Assembly: GCF_019448085.1 (NCBI RefSeq) | Contig: NZ_JAGFNZ010000006.1 | Location: 1 to 64,000 of the forward strand | Source of the DNA: Caproiciproducens faecalis | Lineage (GTDB): Bacteria > Bacillota > Clostridia > Oscillospirales > Acutalibacteraceae | Length of the DNA: 64,000 bases | Direction of reading: 5' to 3' | Part shown: piece by piece, positions 39,524 through 48,675 of the stretch | Numbering within the stretch: position 1 is the first letter of the stretch | Layout: each line of letters begins with the position of its first letter | The notes under the pieces: generated by a model | Seen by the model: only the letters and a program-made list of their open reading frames with translations | The model's database searches: none | Told to the model about the DNA's origin: nothing | Translations under genes and position numbers: made by a program

Positions 39524-39529
39524 AGTATA
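39524..39529 (-). promoter_or_regulatory. Extended -10 promoter for the YbaK-trmB pair
   Basis: Minus-strand TGCTATACT provides an extended -10 (TATACT at 39524-39529); the -35 is weak. The leader contains a small CAGCAGG/CCTGCTG hairpin (about 39477-39495). The 435-bp divergent gap 39418-39852 holds otherwise only AT-rich DNA and a possible rightward promoter. No riboswitch was recognised. Confidence 0.4.
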
Positions 39530-39769
39530 GCATACTGTGTGAAAGTAAAAAGTATTTTTATTCAAATTTGTAATAAGACACAAAATTGTCCAAATTTCAT
39601 ATTGGTTTTATGTATCTGTTTTCTATTAGGAATACATTGCTGTCTTTATTCTGCCGCCGGGGGATACCGGACAGGCTTTCAGCATAATCCCTTTGGTATC
39701 CGCATAAAAATGGAAAAAGAATATTGTAATATTAGTATTTTATGATAATTATTTTTATGAAATAAATCG

Positions 39770-39798
39770 TTGTGCGCAGAATTGAAATAGTGTATATT
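39770..39798 (+). promoter_or_regulatory. Possible promoter of the diguanylate cyclase gene
   Basis: TTGTGC (39770-39775), a 17-base spacer and TATATT (39793-39798), about 55 nt upstream of the favoured GTG start. The -35 is poor, so this is tentative. Confidence 0.35.
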
Positions 39799-39852
39799 TT
39801 ATTTATGAACAGCCGCTGCTTTCAATATCCGGAGCGGAAAGGACGTGAGCAT

Positions 39853-42141
39853 GTGAAAATCGGTCCAAAGCTGAGAACCGTTTTGATTCTAATGATTTCC
39901 TGCTCTGTTCTGACCACCTCTTTTACTGTTTTCTCCTTTTGGCTGAAAAAGGATATCCGAACTGATATGGATCAGGAAATTAAAGAAAGGGAACAGCAGA
40001 ATGCTACGGCTCTGGCAGGAAAATTTGACGGACAGTTTTCTGTCCTGACCTCTTTGGCCGCCTTTGCCGGCAGCAGAGAGGTGTTAAACGACCAAAGCGC
40101 GGCGGAAGCGCTAAGTTCCTTCGCTAAAAGCGGCGCCTTCGTACGGACCGCCGTTGCAGACAGGAACGGGGACTGCACTTTGGACAGCGGCGAAAAAAGC
40201 AATATAGCGGAATACGATTTCTTTAAAAAATCCCTGAATGGGAAGAACGTCGTTTGTGATTCCTGCTCCTTCACTTTCTATGGAAAAAAGAGTTTGCTTT
40301 TTTCCGTCCCGATTTACCGAAACCGTTCTATAACCGGTGTAATCATGGGAATTTCGGATATCGGTTCGATGCGGAGCGCCTTGAATTCACCCGTATACGG
40401 CGGTGCGGGGTTCCGTTTGCTCATCGACCGGAACGGCAGCGTCATCCTTCAGTCGGACACGCCGTTTAACAACACGGACGAAAACCTTTTTTCCTCTTTA
40501 CTGAGCATGAATCAAGCCAATCGGGACAGCATCGACCGCATCCGAGGCATCATTAACCGTTCGGAAAACGGTACCGTGGAATGCAGGGACAAAACATCCT
40601 TGCGTTATCTTTATTTTACCCCTGTTGCCGGAACAGACTGGTATCTGGCGGCAGTATTTCCCGCCGATGCAATGCTTTTGAAATTCAGGCATATTCTTTT
40701 GCTCTGCGGGATTCCTGTGCTTGGCACCGCAGCAACCTTCCTTCTGCTTGGGGTTTACGCGGTCATTCTGCTGCGCCGGAAAAATTCCGATGTAAAGAAA
40801 GGAATTCAGGAGCTGAAAGCGCTGACCGCCAATATACCCGGCTGTGTGCAGCACTGCAAATACGACAGTACCCTCACGATTGTATACTGCAGCGTCGGCT
40901 TTCTGCAGCTGACCGGATATACGTTGGAAGAAATTGAGCGGCAGTTCCGCGGCCAGTTTATCCGCATGATCTATGAACCCGACCGCGAGGGCATCCGCCG
41001 CAGTATTGACGCTCAGCTCCAAACCGGCAGAGTCATAGACGTTCAGTACCGTCTGCTCCGGAAAGACGGCTCTCTGATCTGGGTTCTTGACAAGGGGCAA
41101 TTAATGGCCGAAAGCGGTACGGAGCCGGAGCTTTACTGTCTGCTGACAGACATTACCGACCAGCGTGCGGTTATTCAGGAGCTGGAAATCAGCAATGAAC
41201 GTTATCAGATTGTGCTGGACCAGTCGGACAGCATGATCTTCGAATATGATATCCTCAACAGTACGATATCCAACAGCACCAGCAGCCTGTATATGTTCGG
41301 CAGCAGTCAAACAGGCAGCCGGAACGTCATCGCGAATTTCCCGGAAAGCATACTGAAAAGCGACATCATCCATCCGGACGACCTCAGCATATTCCGCTCC
41401 ATGTTTGTCAGTGTCAGCAGCGGAGCGCACAGCGCGGAAGGCGAATGCAGACTGAAAGACCAAAACGGTTCCTACCTCTGGTACAGCATCAAGATTACTA
41501 CCATTTTTAATGAAAACGGAGAACCCGTTCGGGCAATCGGGAGAATCAGCGATATCACCTGCCAGAAAGAAGCCACGCAAAAGCTGGTGCAGAGCGCCCA
41601 GCGGGACGGGCTGACGGGGCTGCTGAACAAATCCGCCACAAAAGCATACATAGAGCAGGCGCTGGTCGGCAGCGAGCTTTGCGCGCTGTATATCATCGAC
41701 ATCGACCATTTCAAGGATATTAATGATAACCTTGGCCATATGTTCGGCGACGCCGTTCTGGCGGAAATCGGCAACAAGCTGAAAAAACTGTTCCGTACCT
41801 CCGACGTGGTGGGGCGTGTGGGCGGAGACGAATTTATGGTACTGCTGAAAAGCCTGAATAATCTGTCGCTGATTGTTGATAAAGCCACAGCCATTCACCA
41901 AAGCCTTCAGCAAACTTTTGTTAACAGCTCCAAAAATTATTCCGTTTCCGGCAGTATTGGAATCGCAGTCTATCCGAAAGACGGCATGACCTATGCGGAT
42001 TTATACAAAAAGGCCGACGCCGCCCTTTACGAGGCCAAACGCTGCGGCAGGAGCCAGTTTGTGATTTTTGACAGCAGCCTTCAAATGCTTGGGGACCTGA
42101 ATGATCCTTCCGGTTTGTTTGATTTTCCGATCCCACGATGA
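39853..42141 (+). CDS. Membrane sensor diguanylate cyclase (Cache-like, PAS-PAS-GGDEF)
   Basis: 762 residues from a GTG start preceded by AAAGGA; the ATG at 39772 is less likely because it overlaps the apparent -35. Order: membrane helix (about 8-30), extracytoplasmic Cache-like sensor (about 35-278), second helix (about 280-306), two PAS domains (about 325-445 and 455-580), GGDEF domain. The active motif GGDEF is intact at 657-661, and RTSD five residues earlier matches the inhibitory I-site RxxD. There is no EAL domain. It should make c-di-GMP in response to an external signal. It lies just upstream of the apbE-rnf genes but has its own terminator. Confidence 0.9.
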   Translation: MKIGPKLRTVLILMISCSVLTTSFTVFSFWLKKDIRTDMDQEIKEREQQNATALAGKFDGQFSVLTSLAAFAGSREVLNDQSAAEALSSFAKSGAFVRTAVADRNGDCTLDSGEKSNIAEYDFFKKSLNGKNVVCDSCSFTFYGKKSLLFSVPIYRNRSITGVIMGISDIGSMRSALNSPVYGGAGFRLLIDRNGSVILQSDTPFNNTDENLFSSLLSMNQANRDSIDRIRGIINRSENGTVECRDKTSLRYLYFTPVAGTDWYLAAVFPADAMLLKFRHILLLCGIPVLGTAATFLLLGVYAVILLRRKNSDVKKGIQELKALTANIPGCVQHCKYDSTLTIVYCSVGFLQLTGYTLEEIERQFRGQFIRMIYEPDREGIRRSIDAQLQTGRVIDVQYRLLRKDGSLIWVLDKGQLMAESGTEPELYCLLTDITDQRAVIQELEISNERYQIVLDQSDSMIFEYDILNSTISNSTSSLYMFGSSQTGSRNVIANFPESILKSDIIHPDDLSIFRSMFVSVSSGAHSAEGECRLKDQNGSYLWYSIKITTIFNENGEPVRAIGRISDITCQKEATQKLVQSAQRDGLTGLLNKSATKAYIEQALVGSELCALYIIDIDHFKDINDNLGHMFGDAVLAEIGNKLKKLFRTSDVVGRVGGDEFMVLLKSLNNLSLIVDKATAIHQSLQQTFVNSSKNYSVSGSIGIAVYPKDGMTYADLYKKADAALYEAKRCGRSQFVIFDSSLQMLGDLNDPSGLFDFPIPR

Positions 42142-42157
42142 CAAAATTCGAAATAAG

Positions 42158-42207
42158 TGGAAGCCAGTTTTCCGGCATTTGGGCCGGCAGACGGCTTCCA
42201 TTTTAAA
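42158..42207 (+). terminator. Terminator after the diguanylate cyclase gene
   Basis: Outer stem GGAAGCC / GGCTTCC with an inner CCGGC / GCCGG stem, followed by ATTTTAAA. Confidence 0.6.
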
Positions 42208-42213
42208 TACAGC

Positions 42214-42241
42214 TTGAATTAACCCCGAATCGTGATATAAT
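42214..42241 (+). promoter_or_regulatory. Promoter of apbE-rnf
   Basis: TTGAAT (42214-42219), a 16-base spacer and TATAAT (42236-42241). The ATG at 42240 lies inside the -10 box, so translation must start at 42270. No separate clear promoter was found in the 148-bp gap before rnfC. Confidence 0.65.
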
Positions 42242-42269
42242 GCTAGACAGTTATTTTATGGAGGAAAAA

Positions 42270-43334
42270 ATGAATAAACACAAAAAAATCGTTTTAATGC
42301 TCAGTGCTTTGCTGGCTGCCATCATTATTTGCCTTGCTTTCCTCTGGATCAGATTTGGGCAGCGCACAAAAAGCTATGAATGCACGAACTTTGCAATGGA
42401 CACCTATGTCCAGCAGACAGTCTACGGAAAAAATGGGGAAACCGCGGCCGCCGCGGCGGCAAAAAAAATAGGAGAACTGGAAGATCTGATTTCCTGGAGA
42501 ATCACAGATTCCGATATTGATAAACTGAATCAGTCCTCCGGTTCCGACTGGGTCAGTCTTGACGCAAGAACAATTTCCGTGCTTCAGAAAAGCCTTGATG
42601 TCGCGCAAAAATCCGGCGGAGCTTTTGATCCCACGATTTTACCGATTACTTCCCTTTGGGATTTTGAAGGAAGCAATCAGCATGTTCCGTCAAAGGCAGA
42701 AATAGACAAGTATCTAAAATATGTGGATTATAATCAATTAAGAGTCAATGCAAAAGATTCCACTGCATCGTTAAAGCTGCACTACACCGCGGTTGATCTG
42801 GGTGCCATTGGAAAGGGCGCCGCCTGCGACGAAGCGGTTGCAGCTTACCGGCAGGCCGGCGCGGATTGCGGGATCATTGCCGTGGGCGGCAGCGTGGGTG
42901 TATTTGGCGTTAAGCAGGATCAATCCCCCTGGCACGTCGCCGTGCGCGACCCGCGCAGCTCGGAAACGCAGAGTGCTTCCATGGGGACAATTGACCTGAC
43001 CTCCGGTTTTGTTTCCACTTCCGGTACCTATGAAAAGTTTTTTACGAAGGACGGCATTACCTACCATCATTTGCTGAACCCGAAAACGGGTTACCCCGAA
43101 AACAACGGTCTGATTTCCGTTACGGTGGTCTGCGACAACGGTGCGCTGAGCGATGCGCTTTCCACTGCGTGCTTTGTATTGGGAACGGAAAAGGGAACTG
43201 CTCTTTTACAAGAATATAACGCCGGGGGAATATTTATTGATACAAACAATCAGGTATTTATAACAAATAATCTAAAAAATTCATTTAATATTGTTGAAAA
43301 GCAATATACTATGACTAACGATGATGTAAAATAA
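42270..43334 (+). CDS. apbE: FAD:protein FMN transferase (ApbE), membrane-anchored
   Basis: 354 residues. An N-terminal hydrophobic helix (about 7-26) without a clear lipobox; then the ApbE domain: AMDTYVQQTVYG, ISWRITDSDIDKLNQ, VDLGAIGKGAACDEAV, GGSVGVFG, TSGTYEKFF, YHHLLNPKTGYP. ApbE attaches FMN through phosphodiester bonds to Thr/Ser of RnfG, RnfD and related proteins. Its place directly before rnfC suggests that RnfG and RnfD are its clients. GGAGG lies 6 nt upstream of the chosen ATG. Confidence 0.95.
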   Translation: MNKHKKIVLMLSALLAAIIICLAFLWIRFGQRTKSYECTNFAMDTYVQQTVYGKNGETAAAAAAKKIGELEDLISWRITDSDIDKLNQSSGSDWVSLDARTISVLQKSLDVAQKSGGAFDPTILPITSLWDFEGSNQHVPSKAEIDKYLKYVDYNQLRVNAKDSTASLKLHYTAVDLGAIGKGAACDEAVAAYRQAGADCGIIAVGGSVGVFGVKQDQSPWHVAVRDPRSSETQSASMGTIDLTSGFVSTSGTYEKFFTKDGITYHHLLNPKTGYPENNGLISVTVVCDNGALSDALSTACFVLGTEKGTALLQEYNAGGIFIDTNNQVFITNNLKNSFNIVEKQYTMTNDDVK

Positions 43335-43387
43335 GAAATTATCACCCTTCTTCTTAGTAAAATCCCGGTTACTGCAACTTTACGTAC

Positions 43388-43424
43388 AGCACGCCTGCGG
43401 ACAAACTCTGCGGGCTTGTTTTAT
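43388..43424 (+). terminator. Possible attenuator between apbE and rnfC
   Basis: GCCTGC / GCGGGC stem (one G-U pair) followed by TTGTTTTA. It is weak, and read-through from apbE into rnf is likely. Confidence 0.35.
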
Positions 43425-43482
43425 AGATATCAAAGCCAGAAGGTATTGATAGCAGATTGAGTAAGTAATGGAGGACAAAAAC

Positions 43483-44823
43483 ATGGAATTAGTATTTCCG
43501 ACCAAGCCATTTAAAACGCATGGCGGAGCGGACGTTCCCCACAACAAAAACACGGCACAGACTGAGTCAGCCGTGATGTCGCCTCCGGCACAGGTGGTGC
43601 TTCCCATGCAGCAGCATGTGGGCGCTCCCTGCACTCCCCTTGTCAAAATAGGCGAAACCGTTCTTGTGGGACAAAAAATTGCGGACAGCAGCGCGTTTAT
43701 CAGTGCCCCGATTCACGCAAGCGTTTCGGGTAAAGTCAGCGCAATCAAAAAAATCATGCTGCCCGGAGGACAGTACACCGATGCAATCGTGATTGATTCC
43801 GACGGTGAAATGACTGTTTCTCCGGACGTAAAGCCGCCGGTGGCAGAAGCACTGGAAGACTTTATCAAAGCGATCCGGGAATCCGGACTGGTGGGCCTTG
43901 GCGGCGCGGGCTTTCCGGCTCATGTAAAGCTGAATGTCCCGAAGGACAAAAAGCTGGACACGATGATTGTCAACGCCGCGGAATGCGAACCGTACATAAC
44001 CGCGGACAACCGCGAAGCAATTGAGAATTCCTGGGATGTATTTTCGGGAATTTACGCTGTACTCGACCTGCTGAAGCTGGAACGAGTCATAATTGCCGTT
44101 GAGGACAACAAACCCGACGTAATTGAAATTCTGAAGAAAATTGCAGACAGTAAAACCAATGACCCTGAAGACCGCGTTCGCATACTTCCTTTGCATGCAC
44201 GCTACCCGCAGGGCGCTGAAAAAGTTCTAATCAAAGCCTGTACGGACCGTGAAATTCCGATGGGAAAACTTCCGGCCGACGTAGGCTGCCTTGTGATGAA
44301 CATCACCTCTGTCGCGTTTATCGCAAAATACCTGAAAACAGGAATGCCGCTTGTCACAAAGCGGGTTACCATCGACGGTTCCGCCATCCGCAACCCGCAG
44401 AACGTCATTGTTCCAATCGGCACAAAGATTGCGGACATTATTGAATTCTGCGGCGGATACCAGTCGGAGCCGAAAAAGATTCTGATGGGCGGCCCAATGA
44501 TGGGACTTGCCCTTGCCAGCGATGAGCTTCCGGTTCTCAAACAGAACAACGGCATCCTCGCGTTTGGCGAAAAGGAAGCCAGACTGCTTGAGCCGACCGC
44601 CTGCATCCGCTGCGGCCGCTGTGTGGAAGGCTGCCCGATGAATCTGATCCCGACTCAGCTTGAAAAATATTCCAATGCCAAGGATGTTGAAAAGCTTCAG
44701 GAGTATGACGTAATGGACTGCATGGAATGCGGCACCTGCTCGTTTAACTGCCCCGCGGGCAGACCTCTTGTTCAGGCAATCCGGCTCGGCAAGGGATTGG
44801 TAAAAGCAGGAGGTAAAAAATAA
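43483..44823 (+). CDS. rnfC: Rnf complex subunit RnfC (NADH/ferredoxin-side flavin/FeS subunit)
   Basis: 446 residues. N-terminal barrel-like domain; NADH/FMN-binding region with GLGGAGFPAHVKL and NAAECEPYITAD; C-terminal 2x[4Fe-4S] ferredoxin domain CIRCGRCVEGCP and CMECGTCSFNCP. RnfC carries NAD+ reduction in the ferredoxin:NAD+ oxidoreductase that pumps Na+ or H+. GGAGG precedes the ATG at 43483 by 8 nt. The operon order C-D-G-E-A-B is the usual clostridial one. Confidence 0.96.
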   Translation: MELVFPTKPFKTHGGADVPHNKNTAQTESAVMSPPAQVVLPMQQHVGAPCTPLVKIGETVLVGQKIADSSAFISAPIHASVSGKVSAIKKIMLPGGQYTDAIVIDSDGEMTVSPDVKPPVAEALEDFIKAIRESGLVGLGGAGFPAHVKLNVPKDKKLDTMIVNAAECEPYITADNREAIENSWDVFSGIYAVLDLLKLERVIIAVEDNKPDVIEILKKIADSKTNDPEDRVRILPLHARYPQGAEKVLIKACTDREIPMGKLPADVGCLVMNITSVAFIAKYLKTGMPLVTKRVTIDGSAIRNPQNVIVPIGTKIADIIEFCGGYQSEPKKILMGGPMMGLALASDELPVLKQNNGILAFGEKEARLLEPTACIRCGRCVEGCPMNLIPTQLEKYSNAKDVEKLQEYDVMDCMECGTCSFNCPAGRPLVQAIRLGKGLVKAGGKK

Positions 44824-45776
44824 TGGCAGATAAATTGATTGTATCATCCTCTCCTCATATCAGAAGCGGGGTTACAACCCGCAAAATCATGCTGGACGTC
44901 ATCCTTGCGCTGACCCCGGCGGCCATTGCTTCCGTGATTATTTTCGGATTCAAGGCACTGGTGCTGATCGTCTGCTCCGTTGCTTCCTGCGTGCTCAGTG
45001 AATACGTCTGCAGGAAAGTCATGAAGCGTGAAAACACCATCGGCGACCTGAGCGCCGTCGTGACAGGCATTCTGATTGCATTTAATGTTCCGGTGGGCGT
45101 CAGCCCGTTCATTGTTATTTTCGGCGGAATTGCCGCCATCGTTGTAGTAAAGCAGATGTTCGGCGGAATCGGACAGAATTTCGTAAACCCGGCTCTGACC
45201 GCGCGCATCATTATGATGTCCTCGTTCCCTGCCCCGATGAGCAGCTGGAACACCCCGTTTTATTATCTGCATCAAACCGACGCCGTCACTACCGCTTCCC
45301 CGCTCGGTATCCTAAAGGAAGGCTCCAGCGGCACAATGCCGACCCTGCTGAACATGTTTGTCGGCGTCCGCGCCGGATGCCTCGGTGAAACCTGCGCCAT
45401 CGCGCTGATTTTGGGCGGAATTTATCTGGTGGTCCGCAAGGTCATCAGCCCGGCCATTCCTCTGAGCTATGTCGGCACAGTAGCTGTGATTTCCCTGATT
45501 GCGGGCAGAAATGTTCTGTTTGACATTCTGGCCGGCGGTCTGCTGCTGGGCGCCATTTTCATGGCGACCGACTACGCAACCTCCCCCATCAATCTGAAGG
45601 GCAAAATCGTCTTCGCTGTTGGTGCGGGCGTTATCACGATGCTGATCCGTCTGTTCGGTCAGCTTCCGGAAGGCGTATCCTTCTCCATTATCTTAATGAA
45701 TCTTTTGGTGCCGCACATTGAGCGTTTGACACGCCCGCTGGCATTTGGAAAGGAGCGTGTTAAAAATGAAAATTGA
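44823..45776 (+). CDS. rnfD: Rnf complex membrane subunit RnfD
   Basis: 317 residues with about nine to ten membrane segments. It carries covalent FMN in studied Rnf/Nqr complexes. The acceptor motif here reads DAVTTASPL, with Ser159 at the position usually occupied by Thr. Overlaps the rnfC stop by one base. Confidence 0.95.
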   Translation: MADKLIVSSSPHIRSGVTTRKIMLDVILALTPAAIASVIIFGFKALVLIVCSVASCVLSEYVCRKVMKRENTIGDLSAVVTGILIAFNVPVGVSPFIVIFGGIAAIVVVKQMFGGIGQNFVNPALTARIIMMSSFPAPMSSWNTPFYYLHQTDAVTTASPLGILKEGSSGTMPTLLNMFVGVRAGCLGETCAIALILGGIYLVVRKVISPAIPLSYVGTVAVISLIAGRNVLFDILAGGLLLGAIFMATDYATSPINLKGKIVFAVGAGVITMLIRLFGQLPEGVSFSIILMNLLVPHIERLTRPLAFGKERVKNEN

Positions 45777-46320
45777 TTCAAAAGAAGTACTCATCCCTAC
45801 CATCACGCTGTTTATCATCTGCCTTGTTACCTCGGTACTGCTGGCAGCAACCAATCTGATGACACGCGATAAGATTGTGGAGATCAACAAGCAGTCGGAA
45901 TCCGAATCCCGCCAGCTTGTGCTTCCCTCCGCAAAGAATTTTGAAGACTCTGAGGACGGCACCTACGCTGTCGGTAAAAATGGTAGCGAGCTTGCCGGAT
46001 ATGTATTCACTACCAAGACAAAGAGCTACGGCGGCGATCTAAAGGTGATGACCGGAATTGACAAGGAAGGCAAAATCACCGGCGTTGTCCTTTTGACGAT
46101 CAGCGACACCCCGGGTCTGGGGCTAAACGCGCAGAAGGAAAGCTTCCGCGATCAGTACAAGAAAGCAGCACCGGAAAACGGATTTGAGGTCATCAAATCG
46201 GGCACTGCCTCCGACACGCAGATTGAGGCAATGACGGGCGCCACGATTACCAGTAAGGCCGTCACTACCTGTGTCAATGACGCGGTTAAAGAATATCAAA
46301 AAGTAAAGGGGGGCAAATGA
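45766..46320 (+). CDS. rnfG: Rnf complex flavoprotein subunit RnfG
   Basis: 184 residues: one N-terminal membrane helix (about 9-29) and an FMN_bind domain outside the membrane. The flavinylation site is EAMTGATITSKAV, with Thr160 as predicted FMN acceptor. The start at 45766 has AAAGGAG upstream and overlaps rnfD by 11 bp. Confidence 0.96.
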   Translation: MKIDSKEVLIPTITLFIICLVTSVLLAATNLMTRDKIVEINKQSESESRQLVLPSAKNFEDSEDGTYAVGKNGSELAGYVFTTKTKSYGGDLKVMTGIDKEGKITGVVLLTISDTPGLGLNAQKESFRDQYKKAAPENGFEVIKSGTASDTQIEAMTGATITSKAVTTCVNDAVKEYQKVKGGK

Positions 46321-46321
46321 G

Positions 46322-47011
46322 ATGGCAAAAACTCCATGGCAGGAATTCAGTAAAGGCATTATTAAAGAAAATCCCGTTCTGCGCCTTGTCCTTGGCACCT
46401 GTGCCACACTGGCGCTGAGCACCTCTGCCAGCAACGCAATTGGTATGGGCCTTGCCACTACTTTTGTTCTGGTGGGTTCCAATACGGTCATCTCTCTGCT
46501 GCGCAAGGTAATTCCGGACAAGGTTCGTATCCCCTGCTATATCACTTTGATTGCAGGTTTCGTTACCATTGTACAGATGCTGATTGAAGCGTATTCCCCC
46601 AGTCTGAAAGCGGCTCTGGGAATTTACCTTCCCCTGATCGTTGTAAACTGCATCATTCTGGGCAGAGCCGAGATGTTCGCCAACAAAAATAAGGTTCTTC
46701 CGTCCATTCTGGACGCGCTGGGCATGGGTGTAGGGTTTACCGCCACACTGCTGGTGATGGGCATCATCCGCGAGCTGCTGGGTGCCGGAACCGTTTTCGG
46801 CTTGCCGATCACTGCCGGATTTGTATCCCCCATTATCATCTTTTTACTCCCTCCGGGAGGCTTCTTCGTATTTGGCATGATGATTGCTTTAGCGAACAAG
46901 CTGGCAACTGAAAAAGGCGCCGAACCGGCCGAGCTGGGCTGCCAGAACTGTCCACTCTGCGGGAGCTGCTCCATGATGAGTGAAAAAGAAAAGGAGTGTG
47001 CTAAGAAGTGA
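46322..47011 (+). CDS. rnfE: Rnf complex membrane subunit RnfE
   Basis: 229 residues, six membrane helices, with the half-helix Cys motifs (GTCATLAL, VVNCIILGRAE) that help hold the [2Fe-2S] cluster shared with RnfA. The C-terminal tail is cysteine-rich (CQNCPLCGSC), an addition beyond the membrane core. It begins one base after rnfG. Confidence 0.95.
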   Translation: MAKTPWQEFSKGIIKENPVLRLVLGTCATLALSTSASNAIGMGLATTFVLVGSNTVISLLRKVIPDKVRIPCYITLIAGFVTIVQMLIEAYSPSLKAALGIYLPLIVVNCIILGRAEMFANKNKVLPSILDALGMGVGFTATLLVMGIIRELLGAGTVFGLPITAGFVSPIIIFLLPPGGFFVFGMMIALANKLATEKGAEPAELGCQNCPLCGSCSMMSEKEKECAKK

Positions 47012-47616
47012 TAAAAGGATTAGTCGCCATCTTTTTGGCTGCCATACTGACCGAAAACTATATTCTGAACAAATTTTTAGGCATCTGCCCTTTTCTGGGC
47101 GTTTCCAAAAAACTGGACACCGCAACCGGAATGAGTATCGCGGTAACCGTTGTTATGGTCATCTCTACGGCCGTAACATGGCCGATTTACACCTTTGTGC
47201 TGGTTCCGATGAATCTTGCTTATTTGCAGACAATCGTGTTTATTCTGATTATTGCGGCACTTGTCCAGTTCATTGAGACAGTACTCAAAAAATACATTCC
47301 TTCTCTCTACAATGCGCTGGGAATCTATCTTCCGCTTATTACCACGAACTGCGCTGTGCTCGGCGTGACGATGCTGGTAATTGAAAAAGGCCAGTCCGAT
47401 CCGACTTTCGGCTTTATTCAATCCCTTGTAAACGCATTTGGTTCCGGTATCGGCTTCCTGGTCGCCATGGTCATTTTCGCGGGAGTGCGTGAGAGAATTG
47501 AAAACAACGATATTCCAAAATCCCTTCAGGGTTTGCCGATCACACTGGTTGCCGCGTCTCTGACAGCCGTGTCGTTTCTCGGCTTTCAGGGCCTTGTTGA
47601 CGGCATGCTGGGTTAG
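47008..47616 (+). CDS. rnfA: Rnf complex membrane subunit RnfA
   Basis: 202 residues, six membrane helices with Cys motifs FLGICPFLG and TTNCAVLG that pair with those of RnfE. The start is GTG, overlapping the rnfE stop by 4 bp. Confidence 0.95.
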   Translation: MIKGLVAIFLAAILTENYILNKFLGICPFLGVSKKLDTATGMSIAVTVVMVISTAVTWPIYTFVLVPMNLAYLQTIVFILIIAALVQFIETVLKKYIPSLYNALGIYLPLITTNCAVLGVTMLVIEKGQSDPTFGFIQSLVNAFGSGIGFLVAMVIFAGVRERIENNDIPKSLQGLPITLVAASLTAVSFLGFQGLVDGMLG

Positions 47617-47627
47617 GAGATGCAGAT

Positions 47628-48422
47628 ATGAATGAAATATTGACTCCGGTTCTGATTGTGGCCGGTATCGGCCTCTTATCGGGCCTCATCCTTGCAATCG
47701 CATCCATTGTTATGGCAGTTCCCAAGGACGAAAAGGCGGAAGCAATCCGTGAGATGCTTCCGGGTGCCAACTGCGGTGCCTGCGGATTTTCCGGCTGCGA
47801 CGGATACGCGAAGGCGCTGTCCTCCGGCGAAGCAAAGCCCGGGCTCTGCCCGGTGGGCGGCGCAGCGGTCGCCAAAACCATTTCCGAGTACCTTGGCTGT
47901 GACACGGGCGATGTCGAAGCGAAGGTTGCTCTGGTTCATTGCCTTGGAAGCTACGACAACACAACCGACAAGGTAGAGTACGAAGGAATCGCGACCTGTG
48001 CCGGTGCGGCGATTGTCGCCGGCGGCGTTGCAAGCTGCCAGTACGGCTGTATGGGACTGGGGGATTGCGTGAGAGCCTGCCAGTACGATGCCATCAGCGT
48101 CTGCAACGGCGTGGCAAAAATCGATCCGATCAAATGCAGAGGCTGTTCCATGTGCATCAAAGCCTGTCCGAAACACCTGATTACATTTGTCCCCGCAACA
48201 AAGCAGGCCGTCGTTCGCTGCAGTAACTGCGACAAGGGTGCTCAGACAAACAAAGTCTGTAAAGTCGGCTGTATTGGCTGTATGAAATGTGAAAAAACCT
48301 GTCAGCATGACGCCGTTCACGTTGTAAACTCCCTGGCTGCCGTAGACCCGGCCAAATGTGTTGGCTGCGGTGATTGCGTTGGTGTCTGCCCAAGGCACTG
48401 CATCACCATGTTCGAAGTATAA
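47628..48422 (+). CDS. rnfB: Rnf complex ferredoxin-oxidising subunit RnfB
   Basis: 264 residues. An N-terminal membrane helix is followed by a Fe4S4 domain CGACGFSGCDGYA and several ferredoxin-like clusters (CQYGCMGLGDCVRAC, CRGCSMCIKACP, CIGCMKCEKTC, CVGCGDCVGVCP). It takes electrons from reduced ferredoxin. Last gene of the operon, followed by a terminator. Confidence 0.96.
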   Translation: MNEILTPVLIVAGIGLLSGLILAIASIVMAVPKDEKAEAIREMLPGANCGACGFSGCDGYAKALSSGEAKPGLCPVGGAAVAKTISEYLGCDTGDVEAKVALVHCLGSYDNTTDKVEYEGIATCAGAAIVAGGVASCQYGCMGLGDCVRACQYDAISVCNGVAKIDPIKCRGCSMCIKACPKHLITFVPATKQAVVRCSNCDKGAQTNKVCKVGCIGCMKCEKTCQHDAVHVVNSLAAVDPAKCVGCGDCVGVCPRHCITMFEV

Positions 48423-48440
48423 CCCCTCCAGAAACAGAAT

Positions 48441-48486
48441 ACAGGGCGCAAACCGGATTTTCGGGGTGCGCTCTGTTTTTATTTTA
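48441..48486 (+). terminator. rnf operon terminator
   Basis: ACAGGGCGCA...CC / GG...TGCGCTCTGT stem (one G-U pair) followed by TTTTTATTTTATT. Confidence 0.88.
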
Positions 48487-48509
48487 TTCGACTTTCCTGC
48501 AGGTTTATG

Positions 48510-48538
48510 TTGATTTTTTTCTCAGTTTATTATATAAT
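48510..48538 (+). promoter_or_regulatory. tRNA-Leu promoter
   Basis: TTGATT (48510-48515), a 17-base spacer and TATAAT (48533-48538), placing the start about 10 nt upstream of the tRNA. Confidence 0.75.
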
Positions 48539-48554
48539 ATAACTCGTTGTTCAT

Positions 48555-48641
48555 GCCGGTGTGATGGAATTGGCAGACGTAGTGGACTCAAAATCCACCG
48601 GTAGCGATACCGTGCCGGTTCGAGTCCGGCCACCGGCACCA
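48555..48641 (+). tRNA. tRNA-Leu (anticodon CAA)
   Basis: Class II tRNA, 87 nt with encoded CCA. Acceptor arms GCCGGTG / CACCGGC; anticodon stem GTGGA / TCCAC around loop CTCAAAA, anticodon CAA (reads UUG); long variable arm; T-arm with GGTTCGAGTCC. Confidence 0.97.
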
Positions 48642-48675
48642 AAACAGGGACTACCCGATGGGTAGTCCCTGTTTT
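48641..48675 (+). terminator. tRNA-Leu terminator (part of repeat unit A)
   Basis: AAAACAGGGACTACCC / GGGTAGTCCCTGTTTT starts at the last base of the tRNA and ends in TTTT. A near-identical hairpin recurs at 48812-48846. Confidence 0.85.

Noticed and set aside
39539-39745. 68-codon frame (GTG start) in the gap before the diguanylate cyclase
   Set aside because: No SD, AT-rich random-looking sequence and overlap with the opposing promoter region.
39418-39852. c-di-GMP riboswitch upstream of the diguanylate cyclase
   Set aside because: The conserved core sequences of c-di-GMP-I/II aptamers were not found in the gap on either strand.
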